The notes under the pieces: model-generated
The model's input: the letters and a program-made list of their open reading frames with translations, nothing else
Database searches by the model: none
What the model was told of the DNA's origin: nothing
From: Drosophila pseudoobscura
Taxonomy: Eukaryota > Arthropoda > Insecta > Diptera > Drosophilidae
NCBI RefSeq assembly: GCF_009870125.1
Contig: NC_046683.1
Coordinates: 45,771,869-45,835,868, forward strand
Direction: 5' to 3'
DNA length: 64,000 nucleotides
In this document: one piece after another, positions 12,276 to 24,859 of the stretch
Layout: each line of letters begins with the position of its first letter
Numbering within the stretch: position 1 is the first letter of the stretch
Translations under genes and position numbers: made by a program

Positions 12276-14158
12276 GATTGTTGCTCGGAGGGGGGTTCGA
12301 CTCGACTACGCACTGCATTACGCGTCGCGTTCTCCCTTCCCATTCGATTGCGCAAAGTAACGAAGCGATAATTTTTGAAAATGACTTAACACCCGCCGGC
12401 TTCTCCTTATCTGTGTGACTCGTACTTCGTGCTGATAAAAATTGGAGCTACCTTTGATGGGTGGGGGTGGCGGTGGTGGAGAGATAGAGAAATATCTCTC
12501 CGGCTGGAAAGTGCAGCCAGTGGCGGCTGTCACATGCTCAGAGAGCAATAAACCCCAAAGCTTAGTTCGTACACTGGAACAGCTGTTCGCCCAAAGCTTT
12601 CTGTTTGATTTCTTTGTGTGGGAAAGCTCGCTCTTGCTTCTCTCATTCACTTGCTAAGTAAACTGCTCATGTCAATAAATCGTGACCGTTGGAATTACAC
12701 ATAGATACCCGATGATTCTCCCCAATAGACAACAACACTTATAAACATTTCATAGATTTTCATCGGCTCAAATTATTGCACTCCAGGGATACATATGTAT
12801 ATGTATTAGGTACTAGAATACTCCGCCGTTCCAGAGACTGATCGCGTTACTACTGGAATTACTCAGCTCGTGGGTTTCTACGTACAGGTAGGTCGAGAAT
12901 CACTTAAGGTCATTTAGCACAGACACAGAGCGCGAAAATTAACAACTTAAATTAAGATTGGAGCCGCGGTGCCCTCTCTCTGGATGATGCTCATGCTCGC
13001 GCGCTCCGATTCAACTGAAATGTTAACTTGAGAATTACTTCGTATTGCGGCCATATAATAAAGAGTACAATCATAATGCCGACACTCATTCTCACGTCCG
13101 CAAGTATGGATACACACAGACACACACACAGACACACAGCCAAGCACAGGCAAAAGAACTTTCGTACGGAGAGCTCTGTTCTCTTGCCGCTATAGAATGC
13201 ACTAAGATTCTCTCGAGGCCGGGCCGGGGGCCGACGACTGTGTCACCGTTATCGCGCTACAAAAGAGCAACTACTTCTTCAGACACGAACTAATTACGAT
13301 CGCTGGCACGGCACGCCTCGTTGTTCCCTGCCATCCCATCCGGCTTTGAGTGTGGTGTGCCCCAGAATAACCCTCCTCGTGCCGTCTGTAAATGTATTGT
13401 ACCCATAATTGGATCTGTTTAACAGGGATTGCGTTCAACAACCGAATCAGTATGTCTCCAATGACACCATACACCATACACCGCACTCACGACCTCTCAA
13501 CCGTTCTGTTCGGTTCGGATAAGCTGTGATACGAAATACTAGCTTATTAATTTAAAATTTACTGGTATACATTATGGTAGTGCCATGTATTAACCATTTT
13601 ATGGATACACTCTCCGGTAATATCCATAAGGAAATCTATAAAGTGTCTGAATTTAAGGGCCTGATCGCAATCGTATTTTAACGTTTTTTCCAGACCCGTT
13701 TTAGGTACATTTGCGGAACTATTTTCTGAGTCCCGCCCATATGTAAAATATATAGAAACCACTCAAAGGAAATACAACGAATAAATGAAATACCTAGGAT
13801 GTTTCAAATAATTCAAATTCACAAGAATATATACATATATTTAAATAGACATTTTTTTGTAACAGTACATAACGCATTGATCGAAGATACAACTCGAAAA
13901 CTCAACCGCAACTTCGTCCTCTGGCGATACCCCTGTACCGCCTGGCATCGGTGTGTCCTGAGAGCGGAGGGAAGGACGAGGGAGAGAGGGAGAGATGCAG
14001 AGAGTTCCCAATTGCATTGTAGTTACAAATATAATTTAGTGTTAATGCTTTAAATAGGTACGAAAAGTGTGCATGCCCGCGCGTATTTGTCAGTTGTCTC
14101 AATGGTAATGTGACCTAATCCTAGCTTAGTCTACGATCAAGGTCCTCCGGCGGGGTTC
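12276..14158. other. Intergenic region between the C2 and CRAL-TRIO genes
   Basis: Promoter side of the C2 gene on the left (a run of G triplets at 12460-12480) and probable 3' untranslated sequence of the CRAL-TRIO gene on the right. It contains a CA/GA microsatellite at 13111-13139. No coding exon is supported. Confidence 0.45.
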
Positions 14159-15264
14159 CTAGTCCACTTCCAGCTTCCTAAAACTACCGACTACTCCGGC
14201 GTCGAGGTCTCCGATATCGTTGCCCGCGAAATTGGCCGCATCCTTGGTGATCTCGATGCGCATGTCGTCCAGGGCGAGAATGGCAGCACGGCGCTGCACC
14301 AATTTCTGTTTGAACTGGGCAATCATATCCGCCATGGGCACAGTGCCGCCATATTCCTTTGGTAAGATGGCGGGATCTATCTTCGACTTGGACAGAGCAT
14401 CGACATTTTTATGGACCTAAGGAAACGAGGGAAAAACCAGAGCTTAGCGCGTCTAGGGACTGTGTAACTGAATTGAGTGTTCGTCTTACAATTATGCGCT
14501 TCTTCAGCTTGTCGCTGAGCATAGACACGCCCAGTTCTATGATTCTGTTGGCGTAGTGGGGTATATTGACGAAGTGGGTCTCCTTGTGCCGCATGGGTGT
14601 CGAGTTCTGGATGCACTTGACAATGCTGCGTAGGTCGGTCAGCGACCAGAGGCTGACAAATCCCATATTCATGCCACTCTCGTCGTTGATGTAAACGTAT
14701 CCTGCCACCTGCGAGTCCTCATCGTCCAGAAGGGCCTCGCAAATGAGGCTGTGCACACGAGCCATTTGCACAGAAGTAAACTGAATCGAAAGTAAAATTA
14801 TTTAACGTTATTGCATATGTTTTTGTAGTATACAATGATCGATGGTCTCGTACCTTGTAAGGATCGAACTTTGCGGCCACCGAGAAGATGACCTGGCGCC
14901 CGATGGCATCCCGCTGAGGCAGCGGCACCAGGTAACCATTCTCGAATATCTCATTTATGGCCGGATCATTGATGTCCAGATGCTGGAACCACTGCGGGAA
15001 CAGCTGGCGAATGGTCAGGTAACGCTCGAGCATCTCGCAGGCCGACGGAACGGAGAACTTTTTTGTGCGTAGGAAGCGCAGCAGGAAGACGGCATCGGTG
15101 CGGCATTTCTTGATATGCGGATGCTTGTCGATCCACTCCCGGAACTGGGCGAGCGCCTGCCGACGTATATTCTCGTCCTCGTGCAGCTCCTCCTTGGCCA
15201 CCACCTTCATGTCGGCACTGAGGCCGCACACATACGGGTAGTCATAGTCGCCACCGCTGGCCAT
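14159..15264 (-). CDS. CRAL-TRIO domain lipid-binding protein
   Basis: Three exons join in frame: 15264-14854, 14780-14490, 14416-14159, giving 319 residues. The CRAL-TRIO N-terminal helices occupy about 30-110, with the signature [20 protein letters not shown]. The SEC14-like lipid-binding core follows from about 130 to 260, including [16 protein letters not shown] short helical tail with EYGGTVPM, the usual end of the fold, closes it. Length and layout fit the clavesin/alpha-tocopherol-transfer-protein group that carries hydrophobic ligands such as retinoids or phosphoinositides between membranes. I chose ATG 15264 because the exon continues upstream in frame to a TTAG acceptor without another ATG. 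A 5' non-coding exon is therefore expected, possibly near 18.3 kb. The locus fits CG10657. Confidence 0.88.
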
Positions 15265-15309
15265 GGGACCATTGAGTTTTGGTTGTTGCAGCACCTCTGT
15301 TTCGAGCAC

Positions 15310-18280
15310 TAAGCGAAGCAAAGCAAATCAAAAAGTTGACCGGTTAAAATCGCATTGGCTATTAATTTTCTTGATCACTAATTGGCTGGTCGGCCTTGAA
15401 CACACACACAGACCAAGGCACAGCCAAAGACACCGTTGCGGTGTCCGCTGAGTGCGCTTGCTCAACCCCGAAACACGCTAAAAATCATCGAACTCTCAAG
15501 GGTCACCACAGTTTAGTAGCCCACATCATCAGCGCATACCTATGCAAACACATATATCTATGACTACTACTATTGTGCAGCCAAGTCTTAGGTGTCATGG
15601 TGGCTGGTGGATGGAGGAGTGCAATGGCTCTCCAGCTGTAGATGATGCCCACATCGATTTGAATATGCATGATATCTCTTTGTTGGCTAATCTGTAGGCG
15701 GAGGCGGCGACCGCGGCTGTGGCTGTGGCGCTATCATTTCCGTAACTTTCCAGCTGTTTTGGAAGCTGGTTCCATTGACCGTGACCCAAAAACGGCCGCC
15801 AGTTTAGTTTTGCATATGAAAGCGGTATCGTCCGATCTCCGCTGTCTGCTGCTGTCCGTCGTTGGTGTTGTCATTTAATCGGTATTTAAATTTCTATCCA
15901 TCCGAAACCCATCCCATCCAAAATAAAGCGAAGGTCAAAAGAGAGATGGTCGGGACTGGACTGGATTGGATTGGCTGGGTAACTGCCCTATAATTACGTG
16001 TTTGACTTGCCTTAATGAAAGCCCTCCTCGCCTGCTGCGGCTGTTGCGGCTGCTGCTTAAGTCCACAGCCACTAAATAAACACCGAAGAGACCGACTATG
16101 TATGTATTTTTGGTCAACAAACTGTTTACGAGCGAGCAACCAGACCGCCACATAGGCCATGCCATGCCATGCCATGCCATATCTAGTCGATTCCAAAATC
16201 AAGTTTTTTCCACTTTCATGGCCTTCACACAGTTTTCAACGTACAACAAACGAACTGTCCGTCAGTCCATCAGTCCGTCAGGTTAATCAGTTAAGGCTCT
16301 GTTGTAAAATTAAACGTGTAACATGCCCTGCTTTGAATACGCTCAATTTATTGCACATATCGAAATATACAATATTGTATGCATGGTACATAAGGCCATA
16401 CATACATACATATGAACATATGTACATAAGTAGCCCATAGCCCATTCAGCATTCAGGGGAATGGCAATGGATTGTGGCAACTCGATCATTTATGGGGACA
16501 GCAGACCCGACCAGATGAACATGAAGATGAAGATGCGGCGATGGCTGGAAACATGCGATTCGTAACAATTCAGTTTCTTCTTTCTTTTCTTTTTTTTTGC
16601 TCTTCGGGCATCCGCTCTGCCAATTAGCCCGATGGTTACATCACAGCATAAAAGCTAGCCACAGTTATAGCCACAGCCACAGCCGAAGTACGTTTATACG
16701 CCGTCTTATAAGTCCAGCATTAAGCTTGGAGTGGAGTAGAGTGGAGTGGAGTGGAGGAGAAGAGGGGAGAGGAGTGGAAAGTGCAGGCCCCAAAAATACG
16801 CTCAAAACTGGTTTCTGACTGCTCCAGGCTTGTGCTCCCCAACCAGCACTACTATCCACACTGCTATCCATCCGTACACTCCTCCAAAGTAAGGTATTAC
16901 TTGCTCAATCCCACCCCATGACCGTGCCCCATTGGCAGGCAATTCGTTCGTTGCTTTGGCTCAATTTCGATTTTACGACTCGACAAATTTGCATTTTCAT
17001 TTTCCTTTCCGTATTATCGTATAGATTGCATTTGCCTCAATTACGGGGCATCAGCGACTGGACTGGTGCATTGTACAATTCGGTTCGTCTGGGCCAGAAC
17101 CTTAATGTTCGGCGCATGAGTAGCGATTTGTATTCATGTGTCAAAATGATCTGACAGAATCTATTATTCGAAGTTCGAACTGTAATCAGCGGGCTTCATT
17201 AACGCATCTGGAATTACAAGCACGTTCCAAGGCTGACTATTGGATGGCCTACGACTACGACTCCATTAGATGTCTAGATAGTATCTATGGGAATCGATTC
17301 CATTCCTCGCAGATTTCTAGTCGAGGTTGACCAAAGGAAATCACGTCCATGGACATTGCACAATAAAAGTACTTGCCATGAATATTTATACGAGTACTAA
17401 GCCAACCCACGGACAGACAGCACACAACTTGCATTTTTACTATAAACCACCGCCACCACCACTACCACCACGTACATTTTCCATCCAATCCACTTTGCGC
17501 TTTATGGCGTTGGCCAACTTCGGGGGACAAGACCTTGCAGGCCTTTGGTGTTGGTTTCACAATTAAGACAGCGAACAAAGCTACAAAAGTTGGCTACACT
17601 CGTAATATAGTAATTGACTCATACTCATCGCTTGGGAAAACATCAACATCAACAGCAACAGCAACAGCAATGGGTCAATAGTTAGTTGTGCTTGTTAATG
17701 CTTCAGTGATAAGTACTCGCTTACTCGCTTTCCGTACACACTGAGTGAGTTGTCAAGGCATAACGACTTTTTTAGGGACCCAGACCATGTTTCGTAGGTC
17801 AAAGCCTCGATCTCGAACTTAATGGGATGGGCTCCCGCTCCCGCCTCCCCCTACACGCCCAAACGAATCCTAAGAGGTAGTAGGTTAAGCCAAGCAAACG
17901 ACGCATGCCGCAATAGCATTGGCGCATGCGCAACTGCTGTGCCAAGAGCCAAGACCCGAGAGCCGAGAGCCCAGAGTGAAAGCGAAAGTTTTTCTTTGCA
18001 GCGCAAGTAAGCTTTTCTTTTCCCGAGCATGTGTACCTCTCAATCCTTTTACCAACTGTCTGCCCATATATGTGTCCTATGTATGGCATAATTCTGATCC
18101 CCTCAACTCACTTTTTGATTCGATTTACGCACTGGCACTGGTACTGGGTACTGGGTACTGGGGGTTCGGTACGCGAAAATGACCGAAGTTTCACAAGTAA
18201 AAAAATTGAAAAATGTAAGAAATTATATAACACTTTCTGTGTGTTATGGGATGTGTGATAGCGCGCGTTGCTTGGGGATC
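15310..18280. other. Gene-free region, probable 5' intron of the CRAL-TRIO gene
   Basis: About 3 kb with no supported exon. It contains (CCATG)n at 16157-16180, a GGAGT-type array at 16727-16757, and TACATA-rich sequence near 16390-16430. It lies between the first coding exon and the candidate distal promoter at 18366, so intronic regulatory DNA is the simplest reading. Confidence 0.4.
16157..16180. repeat. (CCATG)n pentamer repeat
   Basis: Five near-perfect units. Confidence 0.85.
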
Positions 18281-18360
18281 GGTTCAGTCAATCTCCTCCG
18301 CTTTTGGTGCGAGCTCCGCAACTGGCGTCGAGACGATGTGAACGTGGGGACGCTTTGAGC

Positions 18361-18398
18361 GAAACTGACGATTTTTGGTTAACTGAAAATTTATTTAA
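18361..18398 (-). promoter_or_regulatory. Candidate TATA-like + Inr core promoter (CRAL-TRIO gene)
   Basis: On the minus strand TCAGTTTCG (18368-18360) matches the strong Drosophila initiator with A at 18366. TTAAATAA (18398-18391) lies at -32 to -25, the correct TATA spacing. The next minus-strand gene to the left is the CRAL-TRIO gene, whose coding exon needs an upstream non-coding exon. The assignment is inference. Confidence 0.45.
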
Positions 18399-18399
18399 G

Positions 18400-19743
18400 C
18401 CACGCTCTCGGCCGTTGGTGTTTCCACTCAATTGACGCTTGAGTCGGAGTTTGAGTGGGGATTCCGAGCCGAGCCGATCCAAGCCGAACCGTTGCCGCGA
18501 CGCAACGCAACGCGGCAGCATATTGCGCTTTTGGTGGAAGCAACGTCCCGTCCCGTCCTATGTAAGACCTCTTTAAAAAGCCTTTGGATGATTTTGTGCC
18601 TGAAAAACAAGACACGTTTCTATTATGGCAGAGATCTGTAAACCAAAGCTACAAAAAAAAATCAAACTTTACTACGAAATTGGGGCCAAGAACCTATCCT
18701 ATCCTATGATCATCATCTTCCCCTAAAACCAAAGCCAGCCGCGAATTACCATCCAAGGGTTCAAAGGCGAAGTACCAAAAATATTCATTCAGCGCGTGTT
18801 GTTTTTCATTATCTTTTAACATCTGCGGGGTGCTGATGCGATGAGGTGACGTCACCCTAAGGTACCCCTAGGAAGTAAGTAGATTATACAGTGTACTGAA
18901 TAATCCACAAATAATTAGTCATCCGTAATGGTAATGGGTGTAATAACATTTTCATGCATCATTTCGGATCTTGGCGCATCTAATAACGTGCACATGCCCA
19001 TTGCCGAATATTTGGAATTTAGTTCGATCCAGCGATAACCGAAAATATCCACAATTCTAACCAAAAAAATTATAATCATTATCATATTTTCTAGCTATAT
19101 CATTTCCGGTTCTACAAAGTATACATACATATATGAAAATATGTGTTCCTGGAACATCAGCCACAGATCCACAATCCGATATAGACTTGTCCCTCTCCCT
19201 GTTAATATTGTATGTAGTATGGATAGAAAGAGTATTTAGAGACACTATCTCTCCCAAGATTCAAGTTTATAGCCAACAATGAAATCTCTTCGGGACAGAG
19301 GCTATCATTTTTGTTTTTTAATATTTGTTTAAAGCAGCTTTACAACTCTATAACTTTATTTGTAACCAGTCCAAGGCTAGACTTTATCCAATCCAGCTCT
19401 TCTTTTTCGGATTACAATTATTTATAGGCTTGGATGTCGAAGGTGCTATGGCAAAGGTCTATGCTCCCATTTGGCCAATTGTCGCTGGAGAGGGGAGATG
19501 TTACTTGGGTTCTCTACACTCTAAACACCTATCGCGAGGGGTGAGTAAAGATCAGTGCAATGGTCTTAATGAATCAAGAGGGCGCGTTGATCTCTCGGAT
19601 GACCTTGACAATTACGATCAGCTACAAACATACATGTAATAAAAGTAGTTGTGCCTTCAGAAAATTGTCAGTAAAACGTGAGTAAAACCAAATAATGTTT
19701 TTATAATCGTTTGTAGTTTATTTGTATTAGTTTGGCACTTGGT
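18400..19743. other. Intergenic region
   Basis: No supported gene. A 104-codon plus-strand frame at 19325-19639 lacks recognisable domains and normal codon bias. TTTATT at 19717-19722 is the minus-strand polyadenylation signal of the reductase locus. Confidence 0.45.
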
Positions 19744-20755
19744 TTAAAACTCAATGGAAAAAGGATAGTACTTATGATTCTGGGCCTTAATTAAATTAAG
19801 TGGCACCAAACGCTCGCCGCAGTTGAATCTATCGAGCACAGCGATCTCCTCGGGAGTCAGCTCAAAATCGAAGATGTCGAAGTTCTCAGTTACGCGGTTA
19901 ATATTGGACGACTTTGGGATAGGTATGGTACCCAAATCAATCTGTCACAAATGAAAATTTAATTAGTGGAAGCCGCAAGACTAAGATTCGTGAAAAGTAT
20001 TACCAAGTAACGAAGAACTATCTGAGGCGTAGTCTTGCCGTACTTTTTCGCTATGGCCACAACATCTGGCGAATAGATATAGTTCGGCTTCTGAGCGTCA
20101 GGCTTCGGACGGCCCAAAGGAGAATAAGCCGTGACGGTGATGCCGTGCTGCTTGCAGAAGGCCGTCAAAGGCTTCTGGTTTAGCCCTGGGGAGCACTCCA
20201 CCTGATTCGTGACAGGCTTTATCTCGCAGTTGGCCAGAATACGCGCCAACTGTTCGCTGTTGAAGTTGGACACGCCGATGCTGCGCACCAGTCCCTGCTT
20301 TACAAGCTTCTCCATGGCCTTGTACGTGTCCAAGTAGTCGACGTCGCTTAGCTGGAGATTTCCTTCGTCATCCTTGGGCAGCAGAGTCTCCTCGTTCACA
20401 TACTTGTAGCCAACGGGCATGTGCATTAGGTAGAGATCGATATAGTCCAGGCCTAAGGTTCTCAGCTGCTTGCGACAAATAGGCTCAACGTACCCCGGAT
20501 CATGGTGTACGTTCCATAGCTGCAACATCATTCGACGTACATATAATGCGATGATTTTCGAGTTATTTTGACTCTTTCACTACATACCTTTGTGACCAGG
20601 AAAATGTCCTCGCGCTTGACAACTCCTTCAGCAATTCTGTCCCGTATAGCTCGGCCCACTTCGACCTCGTTTTGGTAAAAGTATGCGGTATCTATATGCC
20701 GGTAGCCAATATCAATCGCATGTTTAATGGCAGCCGTCCCATCCCCGTCAATTGA
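19744..20755 (-). CDS. Aldo-keto reductase, downstream exon set
   Basis: Three exons join in frame: 20755-20588, 20519-20004, 19941-19744. They encode all but the first strand of an aldo-keto reductase, beginning directly after a CAG acceptor with no start codon of their own. Spliced in phase 0 to the exon at 22343-22272 they give 317 residues, the normal family size. Seen motifs: [11 protein letters not shown] (catalytic Tyr region), [13 protein letters not shown] (catalytic His), [19 protein letters not shown], and the NADPH site IPIPKSSN. The family reduces aldehydes, ketones and sugars with NADPH in the cytosol. No N-terminal exon was found between 20756 and 21042, so it probably depends on the shared exon 1. 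Likely CG10638 or a close relative. Confidence 0.8.
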
Positions 20756-21042
20756 CTGCAAGTAAACAGCACAGATTCTTCATTTAATCAACAGGTAGCT
20801 GAAATGTGTTATGTGCGGCGCATCTGGTATGCAATAGTGGGCTTCTTTAGAAGAGGACGCGTACGTTTCAGCGTAAATACAGTGGAGCGAGCAGAGTCGC
20901 GCGAAGAGACCCATCGGGACAACATTCGAGCATATGCAGAGGAGCAAAAGCGTTTGGCCAGAGAAAGGTACAAGCAACTTTGAACAGATCGGCCATTTAT
21001 TAAAAAATGAAGGTGAACCCTAGTTTTTCCCATACTTAAATT

Positions 21043-22343
21043 CTAAGCCTCATATGGATAGTGCTGATGATCTTTTGCTTTCGAAAACTTCCAGATTCGC
21101 AGGCCTCGATTGAGTTTCCCCAGTTGCTGGAGTTCCAGCGGCGTGAGGCAGAAATCAAAGATATCCAGGTTCTCGGAAATGTGAAACTCCTGAGCCGCCT
21201 TTGGTATGGGTATCGTGCCAATATCCAGCTGGGTACAATTATACTATTTAGCGATTAATGATCTTTTTGTAAGTTATCTGCTAATTATACCAAATATCTG
21301 AGTGCCAATTGTGCAGGCGTCTTGCCATATTTTCGTGCTAGTGCCAGCACCTCAGCATCTGCGTAGAACGAGGGCAGGGCTCTGCAGGACTTGGGACGAC
21401 CCAAAGGCGAGTATGCGATAACAGCGATGTCGCGAGTCTTGCAAAACTCCATCAATGGCGTTTGAATCAATTCCGGGTGACACTCTATCTGAAGCGCCGC
21501 TGGCTTGACACGGCTGTTCTGCCACAGTCTTTCCAATTGGAGAGTATTAAAGTTGGACACGCCAAGGCTGCGGACTAGCCCCAGGTCAACAAGCTGCTCC
21601 ATGCTCTTGTATGTGTCCACAAAGTCCACGGCACTACGAGGGGGAGCATCTACCAGATTAGATCAGCTCGAGGGATGAAGGGATGTAGGGCAGCAGCCTA
21701 GAACTCACTTCGTGCACAGCTTGTCGCCATCATGTGGCATCAGATCGTCGTCCGAGACATATTTTACTCCCACGGGCGAGTGCATCAGGTACAGATCGAT
21801 GTAATCGACGCCGAGCAGCTTCAATTGCAGATCACAGGCGTAGCGCACCCGCTCGGGTTCGTGGTAGATGTCCCAAAGCTATGATGTAGCCATGTATACA
21901 GAGACACACATCTTCGACTGCATCCCAGACTCACTTACCTTGGTAACCAGAAACACCTCACTCCGCTTTATTTTCCTCTCACTTATCAGACCTCTTAGAA
22001 CTTTTCCGATCAGCCCTTCATTGCGATAAAGGTAGGCGGTGTCTATATGCCGGTATCCCGACTCTAGAGCATAGCGCACCGCATTCTCACAACGTGCTTT
22101 CTTTAACTAAATATATGTACATACATATGTATGTAGTACATATGTACATAGGTACATATAAGAGTACAATGTCCAAGATGCATCAATAAAGATATTGTCC
22201 GCTGTACTATACGTAAAGTCCCTTCCGATTTCACAACTAGAAAAGTTAATAATTATAAGTCGGTAGCTTACCTCGTAGGTTCCCAGGCCCAATATAGGCA
22301 TTTCGTAGCCATTGTTTAACTTTACAGTTGGAGCGAGCTTCAT
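21043..22343 (-). CDS. Aldo-keto reductase, upstream exon set with the shared first exon
   Basis: Five exons join in frame: 22343-22272, 22106-21939, 21878-21709, 21633-21291, 21228-21043, giving 312 residues. Exon 1 encodes 24 residues ending ILGLGTYE. Family motifs are intact: [49 protein letters not shown] and IPIPKAAQ. The acceptor at 21634-21635 is the one that keeps frame; one 16 bases further upstream would hit a stop. Compared with the downstream set there is an additional intron in the middle region, so the two sets are an old tandem duplication. AATAAA on the minus strand near 21000 can end this transcript before the second set. Confidence 0.82.
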
Positions 22344-22899
22344 TTTAATTTTTAAAATAAAAATAAAAAAATTCCAAAAAAATATCGCGGTCGAAAAAAA
22401 AAATGTGGCAGCAAACTGCCGGCGGTAAAATACCATACTATTTCACATCCAATAAAAGTTTTGAATAAAGGTTTTTATATTGAAATCATATTAAAAATGG
22501 ACGATGCGCTTATATATTTATTATTTTAGGCCATTTTTTGTTACATTATGTCATGTTTATACGCTGTTTTAATATCCAACAAAATAATGTTATGTCTGTT
22601 GCATATCACAACACTGTAAAATACATCATATGTACGTTTTATGTATGTTTTACATAAATACATAAGAAATAAACAAAGAATTATAAACAATTTGAAACTG
22701 ATCAAATCTATATTGATGTGATGGACAAACTACCGAATACTTCACCCAGCAGATAATCGGAATTGAAGCTATCAATATTGCCACAGTCTACACAGCTGCA
22801 GGTGAAAAAAATCCGAAGAATCGTAATAGCACAAAGGTGATTACTACTTTAGGAGTAAATAAAATCGAATTTATTAATGTAAGCCAACAAGTAGGAAAC
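22344..22899. promoter_or_regulatory. Bidirectional promoter region (reductase / Kxd1)
   Basis: About 556 AT-rich bases between two divergent start codons. No DRE or Motif 1 match was seen, and no reading frame is supported. Confidence 0.4.
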
Positions 22900-23611
22900 A
22901 TGAGCCACATTTACATCCAGGATCCAAACCAATCAGAAGATGCAACACCGGATCTGGAGTCCTACACGGGCTTTGGCAACTCCGCTGCCGAGGCCTTCAT
23001 TCAGAACTTGGCTGGAATGGTTAATCAGGGGGATGTGGAGACGATGATACGAGCGCAGAAGCAAATGTAAGTATTGTACAATATTGATTATTAAGAGACT
23101 GTATTATCTTGAACACCCCCCTTTCAGGCTACAGCGTTTCGAGAAAACCAATGAGATGCTGCTCAATTGCAATGCCCTGTCCCAGAGCCGTTTGAAAAAC
23201 GCCAATGACGATTTCAAGCGTCACGTAAAGTGTCTCAACGAAATGAAAAAGGATCTGGACCATATATTTCGGAAGATCAGAGTTATTAAACAGAAGCTGC
23301 AGCAGCAGTATCCCGCCATATACGCAGACGTCCAGCCACAACGGAGCAGTCTTGCTGAGGAGGCTGAAGACGATACCGACTCGTGCGCCAAGAATTCTGT
23401 GGAAACGGTGGCGCCGACTGTGAAGGCCTCGACATCCACCAGTGCCACGGGGCCCAAGAAAAGCGAAGCGACTATTGAGTATGTTCAGATGGAGGAGGCT
23501 GTAGACAACGGGACCGTAGAGATTGAAAACGAACTCATTAAGCGGGTCTGTTCCGTGGAGACTGCGAATCCGAATGACTCTTCCGATTGTACTTCAGAGG
23601 ACACAGGCTAA
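22900..23611 (+). CDS. Kxd1: KxDL motif-containing protein 1 (BORC subunit)
   Basis: Two exons, 22900-23066 and 23128-23611, give 216 residues. Residues about 20-130 carry the family's conserved helical region, with SAAEAFIQNLAGMVNQGD followed by LQRFEKTNEML and a heptad-rich stretch containing the K-x-D-L core (KKDLDHIF). The acidic C-terminal 80 residues are low complexity. KXD1 is a subunit of BORC, which recruits Arl8 to lysosomes and couples them to kinesin; it also links to BLOC-1. The stop lies only 38 bases before that of the convergent Eipr1 gene, so their 3' ends must overlap. Confidence 0.85.
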
Positions 23612-23649
23612 ACACTTTATTTTTAATAATACAATTTGAATAATACAAC

Positions 23650-24859
23650 TTAAAATATAATCTGATACTTATACTGCTTTGGTACCTTTGAGATTATTAC
23701 CCGACCATCGTAGCTCAAAGATGCAAAAATCCACGGGTCTACGTTGCTCCATTCGGCGCAGTACACCGAGTCCTCGTGTTGGTCAAAGGTCTGAAGTAGA
23801 CCATCCGACAGCACTTTGTGCCGCTCCTCAGTTTCCCCGCCGCCAAAGTGCGCCCCATCTAGGCCAGCCTGGGCTTGTGTCTCTGAGCTAACAGAGCCCG
23901 CGCACGTCAGGAGGACCTTGCAATCACTGGAACTGGATAGTACCAGTTGGTCGTGGAATGTATTAAAGCGAACCGACCACACCCAGTGGGAGTGATCGCT
24001 TCGCTCAAAAACTGGCGCCTTGGGCATACGGCAGTCCCATATCCTGAGGTAGCCATCGTCCCCGCCGGTCACTAGATGGCACTGCTTGTTCGGATTGCAG
24101 TCCAAGTCACGCACCATCTGACTGTGGGCATCGCTTATGCTCCACGCGCAATGCTGTGTGTCGCGCACATCGTATGCACTTAGGCTACAGTCATGCAAGG
24201 CGAGGAACTGGTGGCCCTGGTGATGATGCGACCATTTGCCGGTGGTAAAGGGCACCGTGTGCTTGGCACTTCCTGTGCTGGTCACTGGCACATCGGCTAC
24301 CACGCGGGTCGAGGCTTCTGCGCGCTGCATAACCGCCACTTTGTTGTCCACCACGCAGGCCAATGTCTGCTCCTGGCTGGGATGAAATTCGATGGTTTTG
24401 ACGCGTTCGCCAAAGGCTTCGGTGTCTAAAACTTCTACTTGCCCCCAAGGAAGGTATTCCGATTTCAGTTCCTGGCCGTCTGGCAGGCTCAAATCCTCCG
24501 GTAGCGTTAAAAGTGCTGCATGAGCCTGCACCTGTGCTCCCTTTTGGACATTATAGACAGATGCCAGTAGGCGGGAGTTATGTGGGCAACTGTTTAGCTT
24601 CCAAACCTCGCCGAGTGCATGCTCAAACACCTGTGGAGTAAACATTGTTTGGATTGGTTAAATGAGATTTAAGTATGTATTTGGTTACCTTGGACTGTAT
24701 GGAACCCTGCTCCTCGTCGTAGGAGATCAAATGCAACTGATTGGTGGGCTTCAAGGAGTTTGTGGCAATAAAAAAGCAAACCTCATTGCTTTCGCCGTAC
24801 TGGGGCGTGAGGGCACGAGCCTGCAACTCCAGCCCGTAGATCAGGCTGTTTTCATCCAT
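23650..24859 (-). CDS. Eipr1: EARP-interacting WD40 protein EIPR1 (TSSC1)
   Basis: Two exons, 24859-24689 and 24630-23650, give 383 residues against about 387 for human EIPR1. WD40 blades are readable, for example VTGGDDGYLRIWDCR and SSSSDCKVLL, and the N-terminus (MDENSLIYGLELQARALTPQ) is typical of the family. EIPR1 binds the GARP and EARP tethering complexes and acts in endosome-to-Golgi retrieval and dense-core vesicle biogenesis. It is divergent from vih with 331 bases between start codons and convergent with Kxd1. I believe the D. melanogaster gene is CG10646. Confidence 0.88.

Noticed and set aside
19325-19639. 104-codon plus-strand frame left of the reductase locus
   Set aside because: No recognised motif, poor codon pattern and no promoter or splice support.
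22107-22160. Palindromic TACATA/TATGTA cluster as a mobile-element end
   Set aside because: This word is scattered throughout the window as simple sequence and has no flanking duplication.
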